Shown here: positions 1 to 10,585 of the stretch, piece after piece
Layout of the letters: the number at the start of each line of letters is the position of its first letter
How positions within the stretch are numbered: position 1 is the stretch's first letter
Assembly (NCBI RefSeq): GCF_000002865.3
Contig: NW_001865042.1
Coordinates: forward strand, 1,222,207 to 1,286,206
Source: Monosiga brevicollis MX1
Lineage: Eukaryota; Opisthokonta; Choanoflagellata; Craspedida; Salpingoecidae
Direction: 5' to 3'
DNA length: 64,000 nt
Translations under genes and position numbers: made by a program
Notes under the pieces: generated by a model
Databases searched by the model: none
What the model saw: only the letters and a program-made list of their open reading frames with translations
Told to the model about the DNA's origin: nothing

Positions 1-920
1 AGACAGAGGCAGGTGTCTTAAAATCAGTGGACAAGCAAGTTGAGCAGACATACCCGCTTGGCGTTGCGCGCACCCATGACGGGCAAGGACGAGGCCGATC
101 TGTGTTGTCACCCCAGCGGCATATTCCAATAGATGAGACGCGCGGCGTGCGCCACAGCTCTGCTGCATGACAGAAGTAACTACAGGCTACGCTTGGGTTT
201 CCGATTCGAGCTCGCCAAGCCAATGGATGCATGCATTGGCAGCAAGCTCCACCAGCTCCAGAGAAGAAAACCATCATCATGCATTCAAAAACCCAGGCCG
301 CACACCCATATTCACATACAAAGCCAACAAAGATTACATTCCAACACCCATGGACTTGGATAGGGTCGACCATTCAACTCACTTTGAGCGCCGCGCCGGC
401 ATCTTGATCGGCGCCTTTTTTTTTTCTTTTTTTTTTTCCTTCCTTCTCTATCGATCAAAAACTCTTTCAGCTCGAACCACGAAATGGAAACTGCTTGACA
501 GAAAAGCGGAAGCGAACGGTTTAGCTTCGAGTGTTTTTTGTAACGGTTCAATTGGCATTTGCTGACAACTTGTCTCTCTGCTGGTTTTTTGCAACGCGAT
601 TATCACACGTGATAAACTCTGCTCGTTTTGGCGGGAAAAAAGTTGAGACGCTTGAGCCATGATCAACGCTTGACAAGAAAGAATAAGCATGCATGATGAA
701 TTAATAATGGTCAACGGGCTGGCCAGTCGAAGCGAGAGCCACTGGTCAAAGCATGAAAGAGTGGATAGGAAAGCGACGAGTCGAGAACCCGCTCGGCGGG
801 ACCAGCCTCGACCTGGTTGCTTGTGACAACGATTGAGCACCTTTCCCCACGTTTGACATGACGATGGCATGCACCAGATCGACTTGAGGCTTGGCGCAAA
901 ACCCGAAGCGAATGTGGCAA
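1..920. other. Intergenic left edge; no supported gene
   Basis: No open frame here has recognisable protein content. There is a T-rich run near 411-440. On the minus strand, an ATG at 77-75 is followed after 24 bases by GTATGT, a good splice donor, so a first coding exon (MGARNAKR) of a gene running off the left edge is possible, but eight residues cannot support a call. The rest up to the stop of the next gene at 921 appears non-coding. Confidence 0.4.
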
Positions 921-3157
921 TCAGGGCGAAGTCTGCGCCAAAGGATTGGAAAAATCGGCTTGAAAATCGTCGGCCAAGGGATTGAAGTCACCTTCGGGCA
1001 AGGAGGGCTGACGCTTCGGACGCCCATGTTGTCGACGGGGTGCTGTCGAGTCAGATCCGTCCGCGCTGTCACTCTGATCACTGTCGCCGTCTGATGATGC
1101 TTGTGCTGATGATGAATGTGTGGATACCAACTCCGACTGAGCGGCCGATCCCTTGCCCGTGGGCCGTCGAGACAAAGAGGCCCGGTGCTGACTATGACGC
1201 CCCTCGGTTTCTGCATCTGAAGAGTCTGAGTCACCCACTTCACGCACACCATCACCAGCGCCGCGAGGCACGAGGTTGCGCCGCACATGCCCGGGCGCTA
1301 CGGCAGGAATGGCCGAGCGCCGTGGCTCACCACGGGGCTCGTCGGCATGTGCCTGACTTGTCTTGGCATAGCCGTTCTTGGCAGGGGCCCGCGATGCCTC
1401 TACTGGCGGATCCTGGGTAGAGGTGCGGGGGGCTTGGCTGGTGCGAGCCCGCGAGGCGCGGCGCTTGGGGCCGTTGCCAGGCGCGGGACGTGCCGATCGA
1501 CGCCCGGGCAAGACTGACGGGTCAGTGGTCGACTCGAAGGCGGCATCTTGGTCGTCCGCTTCCAGTGTCAACGCAAACGAACGGCGCGTTATCATGTCGT
1601 CCTGGACGGACACCAGGTCGCCTATCAACAGCACCCGTAACAATGAATGAGTGTAGGTTGTCTCATACTCGCACATGAAGTATTTTGCCGGGTGTTGGCA
1701 GTGCAAAGACGGCGGCGATATGGGATCACCTGAGGCCCAGTAGGGATTGCGCCAGCTTCGAAAGGAGCGATGAATGGGATCACGAGTGGGCAGCTTCTGA
1801 ACAAAGGCGGCGTTGGTCGTCACTCGACGTATCATGCGGGGCCTGTAGCACTCGCAACCAATGAGCTCATGTTCCTCGCGTGACGCAGGAAGACTCAGTC
1901 CGAGCAGTCCGAGGAGAAAAAAGTGGGTGAGCAAACACACCGAGGTTGAAATACCCGAACAAGGTTGCCCGCCAAGCACTGGTGTCGCAGCCATTCGCAC
2001 AAGGCATGAAGCATATCCCTACAAACGTTAACACCGACCATATGGGTGCGTGTTGGATTTCAATCGTCACAAACCACCTCTTTACAAGGTGGCGTCAACA
2101 GACGTTGGGCGGTGTGGACATACCGTTGGTCACCCGGCATCCTAAACACATCGTGATTGACCAAAACTTGCTTTAAGGAAACAGTTTTGATGTCGGCATC
2201 TACACGTGTGAGCCACGCACAATGCCTCATCTCATCAGACCGAATGGGATAGCATGGGTTGTGGTAATCAAGAAGAAAGGCCAGGGCTGGCAGATTTGAC
2301 TCACCACTGGTAATAGGCGCTGCGTAGAGCACACTAAGCGTGTGCCAGTCTTTAGCTGGCTCGCGATGCTGGGTACCATGGCAGGAGACGCAAAAGACCT
2401 GTTCCAGCGCAACTACAGGGGGTCCAAAAAAAAAACAAATCCAATAAATAAACAAAATAAAATTGGTGAACCTGAAGCACTTCCACCCATGCTGGTATTG
2501 GATCGTTCCTCGTATGACGTGGGAAATGCAAAGACATGAAGACGTACTTTCAGAGTTTAGATTTTCTGCGACGGCCTGGCGAGCGCAAATGTCAAGACGC
2601 TGTCCGGGCTCCGCGCGACGCTCAGGAAAACTGTAGGTATTATTTGTCTTGTTGTACTGCAGAGCCAAAGAAAAGAGTGCACTATCAAACCGAGTAGGTT
2701 CAGCTTCTGGCACACTCTCATATTTGATCACAGCAACAGCACTTGCCAGACTGGGCTGATCCAACCTGTATTACCAAACGTCCAAGTGTGTGTGTGAGTG
2801 TGAGCGATAGACAAGTCGGACATGAGGCCATTCCGTGGACGGAGACATTGCACTCCAGCTGTTCCAAGTTTGAAACAACAGAGGGCTCAAGTGCCAGTCG
2901 AGCAGCGCATGGTTCGGCCAGACAGCGATACACCAGCTGGCATGACTTCGCCCTTCGACATTTGGCCTGACATACATGCGAACGTGTTCATCGACGAGGT
3001 TGCCACAGCGCTCGCAAGTTGCGCGATCAAACACATTCTGCAAATCCGAGTAGACCACTGTTTTGGGGGCGGGCGGTTGTCCTTTATAATCACGCTCATA
3101 CTTGCCAGTCTTGAGCTCGGCCAGATCCACATAGGTCACCGTTGAGGGTCTAGCCAT
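921..3157 (-). CDS. Unrecognised multi-exon protein with CxxC pairs and an acidic Ser-rich tail
   Basis: I do not recognise this family. The start is the ATG at 3157 (MARPSTVTYVDLAELKTGKY). Exon 1 has a Cys pair (CERCGN) and splices at a GTATGT donor, in phase, to an exon starting LDQPSLASAVAVIKYE near 2777. A further exon near 2410 carries a second Cys pair (VFCVSCHGTQH). Later exons include VNHDVFRMPGDQRYVH (about 2110-2160), then VTTNAAFVQKLPTRDP (about 1740-1830), joined in phase to DLVSVQDDMITRRSFAL at about 1625. The last exon is an acidic Ser/Ala/Arg-rich tail with two NPLA motifs near the C-terminus and ends at 921. The two CxxC pairs could bind a metal. The exon between about 2200 and 2310 is unresolved. 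It is divergent from eIF3g, about 570 bases away. Confidence 0.6.
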
Positions 3158-3725
3158 GTTGCTCGACTCGGGTCAGAAATCAGCGCGAGTGCGGCTCAAA
3201 GAGCGGGCGAGGGGGCGGAGACAGCAGCGCCACCCGGAAATGATGACAATCATATATGGCAACAACTAGTGTTTGATCCATGTCTTTCTGCGAATCAATC
3301 TCAAAGCAGAAAACCCTAGCCTGCTTATTCAAAAAACTGCCACTGACGGTAAGAAAGCGTGATCGCCGTCACACATTTACACAGCACGGGTTTGTGATGC
3401 CCTGACCCGCGTGTCGTCTCTCTCTCTCTCTCTGCGCGCGCTCTCTCGCTCTTTTTTTCGCCTTGTTGCGTGCGTTCTGCCGATTGGTCTGGTTTGTGCG
3501 GGCGCTCTTCCGTGAGGCTGAGCCGTCTGGCCGGGTCGAAAGGGAGGTGTTGGTAAAGGGACGCAGGATTTCTTCTCAAAGGCATATGTATTGTCTGCAC
3601 AAGTGTAGCGATACTGTCATGTGCGCGCCACACTTGAGGCCTTTTTTTTTTTTTTTCCATGTCATTGACCGATCAGCTGAATTTGATTGCCCTGCCCTGC
3701 TTGCCCCACAGATTGCACCGCCACA
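3158..3725. promoter_or_regulatory. Divergent intergenic region between the unknown gene and eIF3g
   Basis: The two flanking genes start in opposite directions, so this stretch should hold both promoters and 5' leaders. It contains a short TC microsatellite at about 3413-3432 and a T run at about 3641-3656. A pyrimidine-rich tract ending CCACAG at about 3711, just before the eIF3g ATG, resembles a 3' splice site and could mark a 5'UTR intron or a trans-splice acceptor. I see no clear TATA box. Confidence 0.4.
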
Positions 3726-4571
3726 ATGCCAGCGAGCACTAGCACCGCTTGGAGCGAGGATGTGCAGGACTTGAACACCTCCACGGCCGAGTCCGTGACA
3801 AGCCCAGCCACTCAGGATCAGGATGTCCCGCCTTCGGAAACTGTCATGGTGGATGATAACACGAAGCGAGTGACTGAGTATCATCGAGATGAGGAAGGCC
3901 AGTTGGTAAAGAAGACGACCACTTACCGTGTCGAGTCGCGCACAACCAAGGCGTCCAAGGCCGTTATTGCGCGTCGCAAATGGACCAAGTTTGGTGCGGC
4001 CAAGGGCGCGGCTCCCGGTCCCGAGGCTGTGACTACCAGCGTCGGTGAGGAGGTGTACCTCATCCTCAAGACACACAAGCAAAAGGCTGAGCCCCAGGAC
4101 GCTGAGCCCGAGAAACCCACTGGTATCACGTCTGTTTCGTGCCGTAAGTGCGGTGGTAGCCATTTCACCCACAGCTGCCCCCACGCCAACCTCGACACCA
4201 AGCCCGTCGCGCCTCAGGTGGATCCAGAGAGCGAGGGTGGCGCCATGGGCGCCTACGTGGCCCCGAACAAGCGTGGTGGCCAATCACAGGAACAGGAGAA
4301 CTCGGTTCGCATTACCAACTTGCCCCCGGAGACACAGCACGAGGACTTGAAGGATTTGATCAGGGAAATGTGCAACCAGTTGCACATGGCCGGCATGCAG
4401 CGCATGTACTTGGCGCAGGAGACCGATGCCGTTACCGGCTTCAAGACAGCCAAGGGTTTTGCCTTTGTTACCTTCCATACCCGCAGCGACGCCGAGAAGG
4501 CCATCAAGCACCTTGATGGTCATCGTTACGGCCATGCCATTATTCACGCCGAGCTCTCCAAGCGCAACTAA
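3726..4571 (+). CDS. EIF3G: Eukaryotic translation initiation factor 3 subunit G
   Basis: This is a 281-residue, single-exon eIF3g. The ATG at 3726 follows GCCACA and precedes the acidic N-terminus (MPASTSTAWSEDVQDLN). A CCHC zinc knuckle, CRKCGGSHFTHSCP, sits at about residues 137-150. A conserved YVAPNKRG linker follows. The C-terminal RNA-recognition motif runs from VRITNLPPET to HAELSKRN, with the RNP1 octamer KGFAFVTF. eIF3g is part of the eIF3 complex and helps recruit mRNA to the 40S subunit and promote scanning. Length and domain order match animal and yeast eIF3g. Unlike most neighbours it has no intron. Confidence 0.95.
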   Translation: MPASTSTAWSEDVQDLNTSTAESVTSPATQDQDVPPSETVMVDDNTKRVTEYHRDEEGQLVKKTTTYRVESRTTKASKAVIARRKWTKFGAAKGAAPGPEAVTTSVGEEVYLILKTHKQKAEPQDAEPEKPTGITSVSCRKCGGSHFTHSCPHANLDTKPVAPQVDPESEGGAMGAYVAPNKRGGQSQEQENSVRITNLPPETQHEDLKDLIREMCNQLHMAGMQRMYLAQETDAVTGFKTAKGFAFVTFHTRSDAEKAIKHLDGHRYGHAIIHAELSKRN

Positions 4572-5229
4572 GCCAAGCTCTACGGATCCGCTGTGCTTGT
4601 GATAGCTTCCTTGGTGCCGTGCATCGCCAACGTTCTAAACCCTTTCCTTGAGCAAATGGCCTCGCTGTGGTTCACGCCGCTGACCATGCACTTGTGCTGG
4701 CGTTGACGGGACGCGTGCGCGTCGGGTGATGGAGGGGATTTGTGCTCGCGTGTCGTACATTGAAGCAAGCTGTTCAGGCCCTGAACCACTCTATATGCGC
4801 GTGGTTTGGTAACTGAGCGTTTGTTTCCGACTGTGGGTGGTTCTATGCCTTTGCATGTGACTATGGTGATGGCCCTCGAGTTAGTGTTTGTTGTCTCCGA
4901 TCTTACCTCTTCCCCCAATGTGCCTTGATTTGGGTTTTGTTGTTTGTATTGAGCGTGTACCTGCCGTGTCCATTTGTTGCTGTCCTCCTCGACCGCGCTC
5001 TCGTTTGTAACGAGCCACGCCGGTTACGTTTGGTCCAAGACGCTCTGTCTACTGTTTTGTCACACTTCTTTTTTTTTTTCCTTCTCCTTTCCCATCCAAC
5101 CCTCTCCTTTGACTCGCTTCCTTGCTTGCTCTTAAATTTGAAATCAAAAGTCACAACTTTCCAGCTTAGACTCGAGACGTTGGGACCCGTGCGTGATGGT
5201 CTACCGAATCCTATCATTTAAGCTCGGGT
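4572..5229. other. Convergent intergenic region
   Basis: This lies between the 3' ends of eIF3g and the B3GNTL1-like gene and should contain both 3'UTRs. It is T-rich on the plus strand, with a T run at about 5070-5081. An open frame at 4925-5221 has no domain-like content and I treat it as chance. Confidence 0.5.
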
Positions 5230-7179
5230 TCAGTTAAAGATGACGTAGTCGCGACCCTCCACCAAATCGACGGCCATATGCGCTAGCGTAGCCTCGAAGA
5301 CACCCTCCGTACGATCCAAGGCCAAACATGTGACAAAAGGTGGCACAAGCCCTTCGATCGGTAGGATGGGTATGCTGCGTAAAACATGTCGGGTTACGGG
5401 ATCGTGGTGCCGGTACTCCTTGCCAAGCTACATCAGACGGTCGGCAATAAAATTGGCTGTCAGCTCGGAACCATTTCTGAGACTTTTGCCATTGAGACAA
5501 AGTGATGCGATGGCTAGAGTGGAGCATCCCGAACCTTTTTGGCGTCCACATCATAAAACGCGCGAACCCGCGCTTGTAAGTGTGCAGGCAGGGCCTGGAA
5601 AAACTGACGACCATTCTACGTCAAAATCCGCAGCCCACTTCATCAGGTGACAAATACTCCGATGCAGACCGGGATCGGATACTTTGTGCAGGTGAGAGCC
5701 CATATCACAATACCTTGCCGGCACTCCATATACCAAAGCGATCAGGCCACTTTGTCAGGACCTGATCCACTAATAACGCTGTGCGCATCTCGCGCAGATA
5801 GGCACGAGACACTCGAAAGCTACCCGAGGCTTCGCGAAAGCGATACATCATCAGTACCTCGGGGCAGCGATAGAGAGCAACCTCAGAGGTAGGAAGAACA
5901 AGCTGCTCTGCTGTAGGCATTCCTGCAGATATACGGGCTTCAGCTGTCGTTGAGCGATCCCTTGGATCGGCATCAGTGTGACCCACCACCGAGAGGGCAG
6001 ATGTGCTGTGATCGAGGGGTCGGAAGGCTCGGCGGGCGATGGACCAAGCCTGAGCACCATCATGCCCGTGCTGATGAGCAAAGGCTGTGATGTGTGCATG
6101 TAGCAGCAGCAAATCCTCGGCCAACTCGGGGGAAAAGCCACCAGTGCTGGCAAAGACGCGGCGTGGCATGAACCAGGTTGGGGCGATCAGGGAGACATCT
6201 CGGAAGCGGTGGGTGACCAGTTCGCGCTGGGTCACGCCGTTGATCCAGTGTGTGTAGCGCGAAGTGGAGTCGGCTGGGACTCGCTCAACCCGACTACCAA
6301 TCATGGCGTTGGGAAAACGCAGACTCGCCGCAAGCTGCACGCGCACGCGCTCGGGCTTCATGACATCGTCTGAATCAAGAAAGCACAGGTGCGCCCCGAG
6401 ACTCTGCAGAGCTCCGATGATGACAGAGGGCATATGGGTTAGCCAAAGGTCCGCACAGGGCACACGTACGCATATGCACGCATTATGGCCCACATTCGCA
6501 GCTGGCCAATGGCAAAGACACGATTATCGGCACTATACCTGAGCAATGGCCTGGTTGCGGGCCGAGCCGATTCCTCGATTACAGCCTGCAGGCTCTCCGC
6601 GCTCACACGAACAAACCTATCAGATCAATGGAGTTGTACAAGGGCGACGAAAAGATGAACAAGGCAGAGTCCAGCACCACATTGCAACCATCCGCTGTCA
6701 ACTCTAGCCCAAGCGCTCGCCTCCATGCTCTTCTTCGCAAACGCGAGGGGACGTACATAACTGCGGGTTCTGGGGTCACGGCGCGCTTGGTCGCAGCACT
6801 GGTGGCAGGTGTAGGCTACCAAAACATCAGCTGACCCCATGTGATCACATAGCACTTGTTGCACAATTGCAGCGCTATCATCCGTCGATGCATCATTGAA
6901 GATGCAGATATCTAGGCCGTGAGCGCAAGGGTGGTGAGCACCAGCACCAGCCAGTTTCAACCCACCCCCAACGACGCACGCACCAATGGGCCGATACTCT
7001 TGAGCAAAAACCGATGCAAGAGCCTCATATACATATTCCTCGACATTATGCACGGGCACTATTACGCTCACCAACCCCCTTTCCCCCTCCACCTCCCGCA
7101 CCGCTGCTGCCGCCCCTGCCGCTGCCGCTGCTGCCGCTGCGGAAGCCGACATGCTGCTCAGAAACTGCATTGTCAGCAT
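5230..7179 (-). CDS. B3GNTL1: GT2 glycosyltransferase of the B3GNTL1 type
   Basis: The spliced product matches the family of UDP-GlcNAc:betaGal beta-1,3-N-acetylglucosaminyltransferase-like protein 1. After an Ala-rich start (ATG at 7179) comes the GT2 core VSVIVPVHNVEEYVYEAL. An intron follows and then IFNDASTDDSA. A short exon near 6545-6585 gives RGIGSARNQAIAQ, and the next exon opens SLGAHLCFLDSDDVM, whose DSDD is the metal/nucleotide-sugar DxD site. It continues RYTHWING and APTWFMPRRVF. The C-terminal exons (FGIWSAGK, then VRAFYDVDAKK, then RSIPILPIEGLVPPFVTCL) reproduce the C-terminal extension of the animal protein, ending VEGRDYVIFN at 5230. The donor before the RGIGSARN exon is weak and uncertain. 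I see no signal peptide or membrane segment. The acceptor is not known to me. Confidence 0.88.
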
Positions 7180-7345
7180 GTCATCATGTCAGCAATTCAC
7201 GGCATCTTCTGTTGGAAATGTCAGCATAAATTCCCTCTCTGGCTCTGCTTCTCTCTCTCTCTCGTTGAACAACACGTTTACATGCATTTTTCTTTTGGAG
7301 GTTTGGTATTTGGCAGGCGCGCGTCGGAGCTGACGGCGGCTTGTG

Positions 7346-9971
7346 ATGGCATCAGGCGTCATGGAAGGTGCGACAGCAGATGAGGAGCGAGGTCAGATGG
7401 ATCGGGTGTTGAATGTGGAGGCCGAGGACCCAGACGACGATCAAGTCGAGGAGCAGGCCGAGGACCAAGACGACGATCAAGTCGAGGAGCAGGCCGAGGA
7501 CCAAGACGACGATCAAGTCGAGGAGCAGGCCGAGGACCAAGACGACGATCAAGTCGAGGAGCAGGCCGAGGACCAAGACGACGATCAAGTCGAGGAGCAG
7601 GCCGAGGACCCAGACGACGATCAAGTCGAGGAGCAGGCCGAGGACCCAGACGACGATCAAGTCGAGGAGCAGGCCGAGGACCAAGACGACGATCAAGTCG
7701 AGGAGCAGACCTCTACTGATGATGATATACAACCCAATGCACCTCTAGGCCAACCTTCATCATCCGATGAAGCTGCAACTGCGGCAGATGCAGAGGCTGT
7801 ATCAGCTGCACCGAGTACAGCTGCACCTGCACAAGCCGAGCATATTGATGAGCCACAGGCTGAGCCCAGGCTGGTCACACCAGGTTCAGAGCCAGCGCTG
7901 AAGAGTTCTACCGGCAATGTTGCAAAGCAACCTGCCCGTGACAACATTCTGGACACTGAGCAGATTGGTAGCTCGAGCCAGCCTGACCCTGAGGCTGTGC
8001 GTGAAGTCTTTCTACCCACGCCCGGCAAGCCTTCGGGGGTGCAGCTCGTGGGCCCGCGCCTTCAGCGATTGGTGGACGAGGAAGAGCAAGGCAAAGAGGC
8101 TGAGGCTTCGGGTATCTTTGTATCGGGCCTCAAGCCCGACTCGACCCTCAGCAGCGAGCTGGGCGTCGGAGATCGCGTCCTGGCCATGATCATTGATGGC
8201 CGCCCCTTTGATACCCTGGACGCTACCTTGGAGGTACCCTTCACTTGGTTGCGCGTGCCAATCGCAGTCTGTGCCGCGATGTGCCCACTAATTGCATTTT
8301 GTTGATGCTGTCCCCTCCTTAGGACGTCATCAACCTCTTCCGTTTGGCCCAGCAGGAGGTCAAATTGCACGTACGCTTTGAGCCCAAGAGTAAGGACTGA
8401 ATCTCTCCAGCTCCGCACTCCCACCGCAACACTGACTGGGGCTGACACGCTGGATGCTTGACATTAACATAGACTATGAAGCCTTGCATGCATTTATGGC
8501 AGCCACTGCCGAGAATCAGGTTGAGCTGGCCTTTCCTTGGTGGCCTGCCACACCAGGTTGCACCAGAATATTCCACTCACTGTCTCGGTCTTTGTGTGTC
8601 TGCGCTACTTTGCTCAAATGACATACAGATCCAGCGACTGCCCAAGTCTGACCGGATGCGCCTAGTTGATCAAGGCACAAATACCACGACGGCTGGTATG
8701 AGGCCCGTACCGAACCCTACCCATTTCTCCCCACATCGATCCCAAAGCTTTGAACGAGCTCAATGGCAACTCTCAAAAATATTCGCCACCACTGCGCATG
8801 CCTTAGATATGATTGTACAACGATATGCAAACCAAGTTGTCATGGATCCGGACCACGAGCGTGAAAGCCTGCGAACCGCCCTTCTACACTGGCATAACCA
8901 GGAGTACGAGGTCTGTGTGCACCTGCGTGGGAAGGTGGGAGGGAAAGATGCTGGCTCAAGCCTCGCCGCCCCTTTGCACTCATCCCCATGTGCCATATTT
9001 GACCAACTGGATGCGTATATCCAGGCAGCTCGCGATGCCTGCCTTGACGCCATGAAGACTGTTTTATCGCCACGGATCGCAGAGCGGTGCGTCGAACGGG
9101 CTGTCCGACTGGGCGCGGCTTGCTGCCCTTGTTGTGAGGTTTTGCCTGTTGACCTGACTCACCTGCAATGTGCATACACACGCACGCAGGATGGCTACCA
9201 TGGCCCAGGAAAAAACTCCCGCTCAGGCCAAGGCATATCAAGAGCAGGTTCTACAAACTGAGCGAAAACGCAAAGATCCATATTGGTACCTCCTTGGGCT
9301 CACTTGGCTGCGCTTGCACCGCATTCGCCTCTGCCAAGAAGCGTTTGCTCGTGTTCTGCAAAAAGTAAGACCACGCGTTTCTGTAACATGCTCATTCACC
9401 CATCCATTTATTTGGTTTTGTTTTTTGTGCGTTGCTCTTGTTGCGACGGTGGCGGCGGCTTCTCAAAAAAAATGCTGTTTCGTGTCCACACCCGCTTAGC
9501 TGTTGCCATGGGCCTACGCTGATCGAACTATTATCCATCCTTACGATGCCCCCTTTCACTATGCCGTGGCCTCGATGCTTCGCGACCGGAAACAGGTCGG
9601 TTGACCTGGCTCTGTCGTTGATGGCGCGTCACATGGTCTCTCACTGCCTACCATGGTTTTTTGGTTTTTTTTGACTTCACTAGTACGACTTGGCCCTTCT
9701 GGCATATGAGGAGTGTGTGCAGTTGCAACCAGATAACGTACGGTCCTTACGCAGCTGTTGGCCTGATCAGCTCTCGCGCGTGCTTCCCTGCGTGGCCCTC
9801 ATCGTGCAATAATGTGCTGCTTAGACACGTTGGCACGATGAACATGCCCAGGTTCGACAGCTGGCCGCAGCAACTCGCCACTTGCAAGACCCGCATGCCA
9901 CAAAAGTGCAGCCCCAGTCGCCCGCCATTGTTCTCGAGCGCCGCCATATCAATAGCAAGCTACCGCAGTGA
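7346..9971 (+). CDS. Acidic-repeat, PDZ and TPR-like protein
   Basis: Eight exons join in phase: 7346-8233, 8322-8389, 8473-8519, 8629-8903, 9190-9364, 9500-9595, 9684-9737 and 9852-9971. The start is the ATG at 7346. Eight copies of a 12-residue unit (AEDQDDDQVEEQ) form a highly acidic N-terminus. A PDZ-like domain follows, beginning REVFLPTPGKPSGVQLVG, with the carboxylate loop replaced by a longer insertion, then SGIFVSGLKPDS, LGVGDRVLAMIIDG and INLFRLAQQEVKLHVRF. The last exons look like a TPR or helical repeat (YDLALLAYEECVQLQPDN). Such proteins usually act as scaffolds. The exon at 8629-8903 has no recognisable domain and is the weakest part, so two genes cannot be excluded. The gene is divergent from the glycosyltransferase, only 166 bases away. 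Confidence 0.68.
7421..7708 (+). repeat. 36-bp coding tandem repeat, 8 copies
   Basis: Eight nearly identical 36-base units encode AED(P/Q)DDDQVEEQ. The only visible variation is a Pro/Gln change at the fourth residue, coded CCA or CAA. Such uniformity suggests recent expansion or ongoing homogenisation, and copy number is likely variable between strains. Confidence 0.95.
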
Positions 9972-10199
9972 ACGTCCTTGTTTGATCGCGTGTGTGTGAG
10001 ACAGCCGTGCTGTATCGTCCAGAATAGAGCCAATTGAAACCATTGAATTGCGTTGCACCTTGTGACCTCTCTCTGCACCATACTGATGGTACCCCGCATC
10101 CCTCTCTCAAACATCAACCACCCGATCCTCCCTCCCATATTCAGTGCGTCCATGTCCATGTCAATTTCTGATTCTTTTTTTCTCCCTTTTTGTCTCTCT

Positions 10200-10249
10200 N
10201 NNNNNNNNNNNNNNNNNNNNNNNNNNNNNNNNNNNNNNNNNNNNNNNNN
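10200..10249. other. Assembly gap (50 N)
   Basis: Exactly fifty unknown bases lie at the left edge of the CT microsatellite. A round-number run of N in a simple repeat is typical of a placeholder, so the true length is unknown. Confidence 0.97.
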
Positions 10250-10537
<288 letters not shown>

Positions 10538-10585
10538 CAATTTTGAAGACGGCGGCAAGACGACGACTTGGGCGGCACCAGCGCG

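Noticed and set aside
167-565. Open frame with an apparent membrane segment
   Set aside because: The hydrophobic part is only a translated T tract; no homology-like content.
8674-8752. Alternative frame reading HDGWYEARTEPYPFLPTSIP
   Set aside because: It looks protein-like but ends in a stop and has no in-phase junction with flanking exons, whereas the other frame runs through and splices in phase.
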